A DNA stretch of 5,484 nucleotides from Nitrososphaeraceae archaeon (GTDB lineage: Archaea > Thermoproteota > Nitrososphaeria > Nitrososphaerales > Nitrososphaeraceae). Below, one piece after another: positions 1 to 4,801 of the stretch (positions are counted from its first letter, which is position 1; each line of letters starts with the position of its first letter). A program made the translations under genes and the position numbers. Location of the stretch: contig JANWJI010000115.1 of the NCBI GenBank assembly GCA_025449515.1, positions 1 to 5,484 on the forward strand. Reading direction: 5' to 3'. A model generated the notes under the pieces. That model was not told the DNA's origin, did not search any database, and worked only from the letters and a program-made list of their open reading frames with translations.

Positions 1-48
1 CCAGTGAATGACCTGAATAACAAAGGCTTTTTGTATAATCTTCTGTAG
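1..48 (+). CDS. Possible 3' end of a gene cut by the left edge
   Basis: Frame 1 is open from the first base and ends at TAG 46-48, giving 15 residues (PVNDLNNKGFLYNLL). The composition is protein-like, but a stretch this short is open by chance often enough that the call is weak. No family can be recognised. If real, it is the C-terminus of a plus-strand gene that lies to the left. Confidence 0.2.
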   Translation, partial: PVNDLNNKGFLYNLL

Positions 49-227
49 GACATCAAAGAGATATCAAAAAATATCATATATGACGTCGAATATAGCTCTA
101 AGCTTCTAATTACGCAATAGATCTAGTGAGTATGCCTCCAGTATTTGTGCCACTTCTATATATACATAAACAGTCGATACGGCCAAAAGTGATGTCAAAT
201 GGACGATGGTAATTATTTAGCATTTTC

Positions 228-367
228 TCATTTATTCAAGGCGTCAAAATCCACACAGCGAATGCCAGTACCATCGTGGTAGTAGTAACTAAGCCATTGT
301 GGAGTACGTCAATCTGCCGAGGGGCGTCAGAGTACTTGCAAGCCACTTGTCTGTCCGATAATTTCAT
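228..367 (-). pseudogene. Possible decayed minus-strand gene fragment
   Basis: On the minus strand an ATG at 367 opens 43 codons to TGA at 236. The product starts MKLSDRQVACKYSDAPRQ and ends in a hydrophobic stretch, VLAFAVWIL. In a neighbouring frame, 228-308 is open for 26 codons and reads as more typical protein (PQWLSYYYHDGTGIRCVDFD, then ending ALNK). Two protein-like segments in adjacent frames could be one gene split by a frameshift. This stretch is also more GC-rich than its surroundings. No family was recognised, and chance is a serious alternative. Confidence 0.2.
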
Positions 368-690
368 GATATATTGGGAGTGAGCGGTAGCCATATAGAA
401 TTAGATGAAAGAAAAATGATGCGTTATTATAAAGTAGTTTTTCCAATTCTGTCTTTCACAATGTTAGTGATTTAGGTTGTTCTAGTGATGCCTTATAATC
501 GTAGATATAAAGTATGTTTTCCTTGATTTTTAAGCTGCTCCATGCCAAGTCCTAATACAGAACAGAAATGATATAGGTGCAGGACATTTTTAACGATATA
601 AATATTGCAGAAGAAAGAAGCTGTCTCGGTATCATATCTAAATTACCCTGGGTCACTAAGTAAATACCCATGTCTATACCACATAACTGT

Positions 691-698
691 TTAAGTAT
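691..698 (+). promoter_or_regulatory. TATA-box-like element before the secreted repeat gene
   Basis: TTTAAGTA lies about 27 bases before the proposed TTG start at 722, the spacing expected for an archaeal TATA box with a leaderless transcript. A second AT-rich match, GATATAAAG near 705-713, is too close to the start to serve it unless translation begins further downstream. The assignment rests on spacing only. Confidence 0.3.
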
Positions 699-721
699 TT
701 CATAAGATATAAAGTCGGGTA

Positions 722-1124
722 TTGAAGATCTATCATGGAATAGAATTTTTGGCTGTTGCGGTAGCTGTTTTTGTTGGATTGGCAATGGAACATCCATCAG
801 TTTTGAATTCTCAATTAGCACATGCTGTCAAGGTTACCGCAACTTCATATAATGATGGTTTTGTCGTCGGAAAAAAATGATTGTAGGAGTAGACACGCAT
901 ATTTCACTACTGGTCATACAACTGTTTGGATAAATGGCTATAATGATGGTTGGAGATCAACTGGCTGCGTGACACATACAGTAACCGCTACTTCATACAA
1001 TGATGGTTTTGTCGTCGGAAAAAATGATTGTAGGAGTAGACACGCATATTTCACTACTGGTCATACAACTGTTTGGATAAATGGCTATAATGATGGTTGG
1101 AGATCAACTGGCTGTCGTCTATAA
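722..1124 (+). pseudogene. Secreted two-repeat protein, frameshifted in a poly-A tract
   Basis: Read from TTG 722, the product has a clear Sec signal peptide: n-region MKIYHGIEF, hydrophobic core LAVAVAVFVGLA, and an AHA cleavage site after residue 35. TTG is proposed because the upstream frame closes at TAA 710-712, and the first in-frame ATG (785) would remove the hydrophobic core. After KVTATSYNDGFVVGKK the frame ends at TGA 878-880, giving 52 residues. The cause is seven A's at 871-877 where the second repeat has six (1019-1024). Removing one A gives a 133-residue protein ending at TAA 1122-1124, with two 49-residue units (from residues 38 and 87). Each unit holds SYNDGF, two cysteines, TTGHTTVW and NGYNDGW. 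An ORF called from ATG 822 would have a false N-terminus up to the poly-A tract. It may be a pseudogene, a phase-variable gene or a sequencing error. No enzyme family is recognised; a secreted or surface role is inferred. Confidence 0.65.
833..1114 (+). repeat. 147-bp in-frame tandem duplication, two copies
   Basis: Copy 1 is 833-967 and copy 2 is 981-1114, with a 147-bp period (148 in copy 1 because of the extra A). The copies differ at three bases near the start (835/983, 841/989, 850/998), all third-position and synonymous (Val, Ala, Tyr). From 851 and 999 onward they are identical except for poly-A length. Identity this high indicates a recent duplication or gene conversion. The synonymous differences support that both copies were translated in the frame given. 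Confidence 0.9.
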
Positions 1125-1222
1125 TCTAGTTAACAGTCTATGATTTTATTATTATATCTTCAAAAGACTGAATCAAATATTATTATTTTGTCGGGAATAA
1201 TAATGTAAAGCCATATTATTTC

Positions 1223-1269
1223 AAATTAGTCAATGAGATGGTAATTCATCTCATCTAATTTTTGCTTTT
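1223..1269 (+). terminator. Stem-loop plus T-rich tract, likely terminator
   Basis: An inner 8-bp perfect stem ATGAGATG (1233-1240) and CATCTCAT (1247-1254) closes on the loop GTAATT. Below it a second 7-bp stem, AAATTAG (1223-1229) with CTAATTT (1255-1261), is separated by a 3-base bulge on the 5' side. The hairpin runs directly into a T-rich tract (1259-1269, broken by GC). The T-rich side is only on the plus strand, so it would end transcripts of the repeat gene about 100 bases upstream. Archaea often terminate on T-tracts alone, so the hairpin could also protect the 3' end. Confidence 0.6.
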
Positions 1270-1379
1270 GTTAAGATATCCCAATGATTTGCAGTAGAAT
1301 CCTTCTCAGGGGAATATTGATTATACATATACGTAGTAAGATATAATGACTGACTATTGGTAGATGTCCTTTCTAACCA

Positions 1380-1386
1380 ATTATAA
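1380..1386 (+). promoter_or_regulatory. Candidate TATA box for leader ORF and P450
   Basis: ATTATAA is the best TATA-like match before the P450. A start of transcription about 26 bases downstream, near 1410, would give a leader of roughly 33 bases to the small ORF at 1443 and about 98 bases to the P450 ATG. An alternative is GATTATACATATA near 1318-1330. Low certainty. Confidence 0.3.
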
Positions 1387-1442
1387 CCAAGAAGAGGAGG
1401 AGTTATTATTTCTTCAATTATGCCAGACTAACAAAGGAGTTA

Positions 1443-1511
1443 ATGAATCAAATATCACAAGTCAACCGCAATAATCTTAAATCTGACCTCTATCTCCTTA
1501 AAATCATATGA
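1443..1511 (+). CDS. 22-codon leader ORF overlapping the P450 start
   Basis: ATG 1443 is preceded by AAAGGAG (1433-1439), the clearest Shine-Dalgarno-like sequence in this part of the window. The frame encodes 22 residues (MNQISQVNRN, then NLKSDLYLLKII) and ends at TGA 1509-1511. This overlaps the P450 ATG (1508-1510) as ATGA, the classic geometry for termination-reinitiation coupling. The P450 start itself has no recognisable ribosome binding site, since only pyrimidine-rich sequence (CTCTATCTCC) precedes it. The peptide has no recognised motif, no codon run suggesting attenuation and no signal peptide. The simplest reading is that ribosomes load at the leader and reinitiate on the P450. Chance cannot be excluded for so short an ORF, but a good binding site together with the exact overlap is unlikely to be accidental. 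Confidence 0.45.
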   Translation: MNQISQVNRNNLKSDLYLLKII

Positions 1512-2782
1512 ATATCTTTCCTCCTCTTGGACAAAGACTAGATCCATTCAAGTTTTATGCAACGATGAGAGAATCCAATCCTATCGCTTATGACGACAAG
1601 AACAAACTGTGGGGAGTATTCAGATATTATGATGTCCAATCGATATTGGGTGATTATACTCATTTTTCTTCAGAACCCCCTATTCCTAGTCCTCAGAAAG
1701 GTAAACAACCACAGAAAGAAAGTAGACAAATAGCATTCTCTCGTCCTAGCTTGCTCAAATCTGATCCTCCATATCATAGAATTTTACGGGGTGTAATTGC
1801 GTCAGCGTTTACGCCAATGGCAATAGCTAGACTAGAAAGCCGTATCGAGGATGTAGCAAATCACTTGGTAGATAGAGTGATCAAAAACGGACGTATGGAT
1901 CTCATATCTGATCTAGCATATCCATTACCAGTAACAGTTATCGCAGAACTACTTGGAGTCCCATCGGAGGATCATAATATTTTTCAGGTCTGGGCAGACA
2001 AGTTGGTTTCATCAGCGGGAGGAGAGCTTAATGAAGACTCAGACTCGACTAAGAATTTGATTACTATTCAATCTGAAATGGACGAGTACTTTGGACCAAT
2101 AATTGATAAGAGGTCCAAGGATCCACATCAGGATCTCATAAGTAGCCTGATAAAGGCAGAAGCTGACGGTAATCACCTAAACAAAGAAGAAATACTTGCC
2201 TTTTGTACTCTCTTACTTCTTGCCGGTCACGTGACTACTGTCAATCTTATAGGAAATGCAGTACTTTCTCTTCTTCAATTTCAGGAACAGTTCACACTTT
2301 TAAAAAGAGATGCGTCATATGCTTTGATTCCATCTGTGATAGAAGAGACACTGCGCTATCGCTCTCCAGTGCAGGCAGTATTCCGAATTACAAACCGGGG
2401 TGCAAAAGTTGCAAATCAACTTATAGAACCAGGACAAGGTGTCGTCATATGGCTTGGCTCTGCAAATCATGACGAAAAAGTATTTCCCGATCCTGACCGA
2501 TTTGATATATCCAGAAGCCCACACGGTCACTCTCATGTGGGATTTGGCAATGGGATCCATTTTTGTCTGGGCGCACCTCTAGCAAGGCTTGAAGGAAAGA
2601 TAGCCCTCAAAGTAATTCTCGAACGTCTAAAGGATCTTCAGTTCGAATATGAACAAGATAGTGACTTAGCAGAGGGTTTACCACAAAACATACAACCATT
2701 GCGTAGTCTATTCTTCCATGGAGTATCGTCTCTGCCCCTAAAATTTAGCCAGAACGTTCCGGGAGGGCCAATTGGCGATTAG
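1508..2782 (+). CDS. Cytochrome P450 monooxygenase
   Basis: The 424-residue product is a full-length soluble P450 of the bacterial type (usual length 390-420), with no N-terminal membrane anchor. It is expected to be a cytoplasmic heme-thiolate enzyme that inserts one oxygen atom from O2 into an organic substrate using electrons from a ferredoxin. Visible motifs are the C-helix SDPPYHRILRGVIASAF (residues 85-101, with His90 and Arg94 placed to contact heme propionates), the I-helix LLLLAGHVTT (235-244), the ETLR of the ExxR motif (Glu280, Arg283) and the heme loop FGNGIHFCLG (346-355) with ligand Cys353. The I-helix carries Val242 where most P450s have Asp or Glu before the conserved Thr243. 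ATG 1508 is the first start after the in-frame TAA 1499-1501 and gives the usual N-terminus. No ferredoxin or reductase gene is in the window, so redox partners must be elsewhere. The substrate is unknown, and the CYP family cannot be assigned by eye. Confidence 0.96.
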   Translation: MNIFPPLGQRLDPFKFYATMRESNPIAYDDKNKLWGVFRYYDVQSILGDYTHFSSEPPIPSPQKGKQPQKESRQIAFSRPSLLKSDPPYHRILRGVIASAFTPMAIARLESRIEDVANHLVDRVIKNGRMDLISDLAYPLPVTVIAELLGVPSEDHNIFQVWADKLVSSAGGELNEDSDSTKNLITIQSEMDEYFGPIIDKRSKDPHQDLISSLIKAEADGNHLNKEEILAFCTLLLLAGHVTTVNLIGNAVLSLLQFQEQFTLLKRDASYALIPSVIEETLRYRSPVQAVFRITNRGAKVANQLIEPGQGVVIWLGSANHDEKVFPDPDRFDISRSPHGHSHVGFGNGIHFCLGAPLARLEGKIALKVILERLKDLQFEYEQDSDLAEGLPQNIQPLRSLFFHGVSSLPLKFSQNVPGGPIGD

Positions 2783-3237
2783 GAAATTAGGACTATGGAA
2801 CTTCAAATCCTTGGTATTGAACTAGTGATAATGGATCCTGATTGATGCTTGATATCTAATTTGTGTTAGATGTGAAGTAATGAGGTAATGCAATCAATAA
2901 GTTCGGAACCTTGACTTTGCGTCATGTTCTTTGAATAACTAGTCTTACATCAACGGCTAGATATGATCTTATTCGTTTTTTTATCCATTTTGTCATAGAT
3001 TTCCTGCCCTTAAAATATAATGTGAAATGTGAAATAAGATTCATAATCTGATTCCTAGGCAAAATCCGTTGTCCTAAACATATGGTCCATAATGCAAAAT
3101 GATATCTCGCCAATTAAGATGATATCTCGCCAATTAAGATGATATCATAAATCCTACATTCAAAGAATATCTTGTTGATCGAAACGGCATCGTAATGTAG
3201 GCAGACATAGATACGTACTTACATGCGTACACGTATT
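2783..3237. other. Spacer downstream of P450
   Basis: Nothing clearly coding is seen. A 6-bp stem ATCTAA (2854-2859) and TTAGAT (2866-2871) with a 6-base loop lies 70 bases after the P450 stop, but no T-run follows, so it is a weak terminator candidate. GTGAAATGTGAAAT near 3021-3034 is a short direct repeat. The 20-bp tandem repeat at 3101-3146 is described separately. A minus-strand 63-codon frame at 2922-3113 begins with TTG inside that repeat and is not supported. Confidence 0.5.
3101..3146 (+). repeat. 20-bp tandem repeat, two full copies and a partial third
   Basis: GATATCTCGCCAATTAAGAT occurs at 3101-3120 and again, without a mismatch, at 3121-3140; GATATC at 3141-3146 starts a third copy. 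GATATC is itself palindromic, so three GATATC sites are spaced exactly 20 bp apart, close to two helical turns. The repeat is about 100 bp upstream of the TATA box of the next gene. It may be slippage-derived, or it may place protein sites on one face of the helix. Confidence 0.9.
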
Positions 3238-3245
3238 TTTATATA
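3238..3245 (+). promoter_or_regulatory. TATA box for the small membrane protein
   Basis: TTTATATA, inside a TTTTTATATAG run, is a good archaeal TATA box. Transcription would start about 26 bases downstream, near 3265-3270, leaving a leader of about 15-20 bases before ATG 3284. The spacing supports the small ORF that follows. Confidence 0.5.
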
Positions 3246-3283
3246 GCAATATTAAAATCAAAGATCTCGATGTATTATTATAT

Positions 3284-3439
3284 ATGGCAACGGCATGTCT
3301 GGCTAGTCTTGCTATTTTAGCAGGTGGATTGTCCCTTATATACGGACTAGGGTGGTATAAGGATAGGAAACATAAAAGACGAATTAATAGACGTGTTAAA
3401 GCAATAGATCAACTCCCTGAACAAGCAGCAAATAACTAA
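3284..3439 (+). CDS. Small single-span membrane protein, 51 residues
   Basis: ATG 3284 to TAA 3437-3439 encodes 51 residues. Residues 4-23 (ACLASLAILAGGLSLIYGLG) form one hydrophobic segment. A strongly basic stretch follows (WYKDRKHKRRINRRVKA, residues 24-40), then a short polar tail ending EQAANN. By the positive-inside rule the basic tail should face the cytoplasm and the N-terminus the outside, with the helix kept as an anchor. Support comes from the hydrophobic-then-basic layout and the TATA box at the right distance. There is no ribosome binding site, consistent with a short-leader transcript. The family is not recognised and no function is proposed. The stop codon lies within a TAAC microsatellite. 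Confidence 0.6.
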   Translation: MATACLASLAILAGGLSLIYGLGWYKDRKHKRRINRRVKAIDQLPEQAANN

Positions 3440-3460
3440 CTAACTAACTAACTAACTAAC
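3433..3460 (+). repeat. (TAAC)7 microsatellite over a stop codon
   Basis: Seven perfect TAAC units run from 3433 to 3460. The first unit is within the last codons of the small membrane protein, and the second supplies its TAA stop. Because the unit is four bases long, the array places TAA in all three plus-strand frames, so gain or loss of units does not change the protein end but blocks read-through in every frame. Confidence 0.95.
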
Positions 3461-3617
3461 TTCCCATACCTGAAAACATGATGATTCAGTTTGTCGTGAG
3501 CAAGGAAAAAGATAACGTGCCTCTTGTCTAGCTAGCTGGTAGATGGGAGGAACATTTCAATTCGGTTAATCAAAATACGAGATTTACATATATTTTACAA
3601 ATAATTCTAATTCTTTC

Positions 3618-3624
3618 TATAAAT
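3618..3624 (+). promoter_or_regulatory. Candidate TATA box for the winged-helix gene
   Basis: TATAAAT lies about 70 bases before ATG 3694, which would give a leader of some 45 bases. An alternative AT-rich element, TTTACATATATTTTA (about 3583-3597), lies further upstream. The choice between them is uncertain. Confidence 0.3.
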
Positions 3625-3693
3625 GACTGCATTAATCGTGATAAAAGATTTATTCACGACCATCCTTAGGAATAACAGGACAAGAAACGAGTA

Positions 3694-4329
3694 ATGTCTA
3701 ATTCGAATTATGATTTGAATGAAAGCCCTAATCACTTCATGGTAATCGATGCCATAACCAGAGGCGTTGGTAGCATTGATAAGATTGCAAAGGCTACTAA
3801 ATTACCTAAAGAGGAAGTGGAATACATCGTTAATGATTTATTAACTCAAAGATTGATAGTCAAGGTAGAGAAGAAGGGCTTTTTTAAGAAAAAAGTGAAT
3901 TTAGGTGTAACCGAAATAGGAATCAAACTCCTCAATGCAAAAAAACAAGAGTTAGAGAGAAAAAGACAGCAGATGCAACAGTCATTTGATAATGGTAACG
4001 GTACTCAGTTGCAAAGCTACATGGATACAAATCGAATGTGGATACCTTTGATGTTGTTCTCGGGAATAATGGATGTTATGTTTTTCACATCGATGATGTC
4101 TTTTATGGGGATGGGCATGAATCCATTAGAGAGTGCATTTACATCAGGTGATAGCGCCACCCAAGATACTGGGACAAATTCTGGAGACGTTCACCAGGTT
4201 GACGATCAGGGTGGATCAGCAGATACTGGTGGAGATAGTGGTAATATAGATGGCTCCGGCGTAGATTCTGGCGGTTTTGACACTGGTGGTTTTGACGGGT
4301 TCGATGGCGGGGGATTTGACAGTTTTTAG
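3694..4329 (+). CDS. Winged-helix protein with membrane segment and acidic Gly-rich tail
   Basis: The 211-residue product has four parts. Residues 14-80 look like a winged helix-turn-helix, with HFMVIDAITRG as helix 1, SIDKIAKATKLPKEEVEYIV as the helix-turn-helix and LIVKVEKKGFFKKKVNLGVT as the wing. Residues 80-98 are a charged Lys/Glu/Gln helix, possibly a short coiled coil. Residues 115-140 (MWIPLMLFSGIMDVMFFTSM, then MSFMGM) are hydrophobic and methionine-rich, long enough for one membrane span. Residues 150-211 form a low-complexity acidic tail rich in Gly, Asp and Ser, ending in GGFDGFDGGGFDSF. With the DNA-binding head in the cytoplasm, a single span would put the tail outside. This suggests a membrane-tethered regulator that senses an envelope signal; that role is inferred. 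The wing is basic, as expected for DNA contact. No Shine-Dalgarno sequence is seen. The N-terminal fold is likely; the exact family is not recognised. Confidence 0.85.
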   Translation: MSNSNYDLNESPNHFMVIDAITRGVGSIDKIAKATKLPKEEVEYIVNDLLTQRLIVKVEKKGFFKKKVNLGVTEIGIKLLNAKKQELERKRQQMQQSFDNGNGTQLQSYMDTNRMWIPLMLFSGIMDVMFFTSMMSFMGMGMNPLESAFTSGDSATQDTGTNSGDVHQVDDQGGSADTGGDSGNIDGSGVDSGGFDTGGFDGFDGGGFDSF

Positions 4330-4801
4330 AAAATGCAATATTTTTGTAAAATATATCATAGATTTGCAAGCTTAAAGTGTCTTTTGACGTCAAGCAATCG
4401 ATGCATGAAAATCATTGAATAACGTATTTATTGACGCTTGCACTGGGGCTTGCAGTGGTCCAGCGTTAGCTTTTCCATGCTGCTAATGAAACTTCAGCGT
4501 GCGCTTTCCCAACGTGATACCCCTAGGCAACACTATTTTCCTGCATTGTTTTCAATGTAATCTATACACTCGAATATTTTCTACAATAATCATGTGGATG
4601 ACCATTTGGACATGGTGCATTTGGTTTGTCGCGATAAGGCTGATTGCGATTACCGCAGCAAGTACGATTACCTCATAGTTTATCTAGTTCGTATGCTAAG
4701 ATAATCGTATTAATATCTTATAGATAATAATTACAGATCAAGACATCGGAATTTATGTTCATAATCTTGGTATACTCAAATCTATTATAGATTGTGTAGA
4801 T
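4330..4801. other. Spacer containing a decayed minus-strand gene
   Basis: The 4552-4676 remnant is described separately. A T5 run at 4341-4345 just after the winged-helix gene could end its transcript. TTGACGTCAA at 4384-4393 is a perfect 10-bp palindrome. GCTTGCACTGGG (4436-4447) and GCTTGCAGTGGT (4448-4459) form an imperfect 12-bp tandem repeat, within which CACTG and CAGTG could pair. Positions 4390-4482 are open on the minus strand for 30 codons with Ala/Gln/Pro-rich content and may be the decayed end of the same gene. The AT-rich segment 4690-4800 probably holds the promoter of the 4802 gene (candidates near 4750 and 4770), with no clear match. Confidence 0.5.
4552..4676 (-). pseudogene. 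Decayed small secreted Cys/His protein
   Basis: On the minus strand an ATG at 4676-4674 is followed, one base out of frame, by a textbook signal-peptide core (VIVLAAVIAISLIAT) open down to TGA at 4552-4554. From about 4630 the neighbouring frame, open 4672-4562, takes over with KPNAPCPNGHPHDYCRKYSS before TAG at 4562. Adding one base after ATGAG and shifting once more near 4625 would give one protein: signal peptide, then a CPNGHPHDYC segment. The piece GH-x3-Y-x3-Y-x3-Y aligns with GHTTVWINGYNDGW in the repeat gene at 722-1124. From memory, small secreted proteins with CPxGHxxxYCxGY motifs are common in Nitrosocosmicus-type archaea; this was not checked. Two frameshifts and the loss of a downstream frame argue for a pseudogene. 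Chance hydrophobic frames are the alternative. Confidence 0.4.

Larger units (their letters stand above)
49..721. other. Long AT-rich spacer with gene remnants
   Basis: No intact gene is supported here. Three fragments look gene-like. One is the minus-strand pair of frames at 228-367, described separately. The second is a plus-strand stretch from ATG 416 or 419 that reads as a short exported start (MRYYKVVFPILSFTML) and hits TAG at 473-475; it stays open after the stop to TGA 524-526. The third is a minus-strand ORF at 552-821 that overlaps the signal-peptide coding region of the next gene and is probably a shadow. No tRNA, rRNA, CRISPR array or transposase was seen. Confidence 0.5.
1125..1442. 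other. Spacer between repeat gene and P450 leader
   Basis: Apart from the stem-loop at 1223-1269, this stretch holds an ATTATAA element at 1380-1386 and a purine run AAGAGGAGGAG at 1390-1400. The purine run resembles a strong ribosome binding site but faces only a three-codon ORF (ATG 1420 to TAA 1431). The short direct repeat TAACCAA at 1374-1380 and 1384-1390 flanks the TATA-like element. No other gene is visible. Confidence 0.5.

Noticed and set aside
552..821. 89-codon minus-strand frame
   Set aside because: It overlaps the signal-peptide coding part of the 722 gene, has no promoter or binding site that stands out, and its N-terminal third is the reverse complement of the signal peptide region.
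2203..2560. Plus-strand (2203-2472) and minus-strand (2315-2560) frames inside the P450 gene
   Set aside because: They lie wholly within the P450 coding region, whose own frame carries the ExxR and other motifs, so they are shadows.
2922..3113. 63-codon minus-strand frame with a basic stretch
   Set aside because: It starts with TTG inside the 20-bp tandem repeat, has no promoter or binding site and no recognisable domain.
3101..3146. Tandem 20-bp repeat considered as a CRISPR array
   Set aside because: The copies are directly adjacent without spacers and there are only two full units.
2927..3168. 10-bp inverted pair TTCTTTGAAT (2927-2936) and ATTCAAAGAA (about 3159-3168), considered as element ends
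   Set aside because: A 10-bp match is expected by chance in a window of this size. No transposase or target duplication is present.
3478..3531. 17-codon ORF after the TAAC array
   Set aside because: Too short, with no binding site, no promoter at the right distance and no leader-like overlap with a gene.
4139..4393. 84-codon minus-strand frame
   Set aside because: It is antisense to the acidic Gly-rich tail of the winged-helix gene; its His/Gln/Arg-rich content is what that repeat-like DNA gives in reverse.
4436..4530. More GC-rich stretch considered as a tRNA or structured RNA
   Set aside because: No cloverleaf, T-loop or CCA-type end could be traced; only the short CACTG/CAGTG pairing is present.
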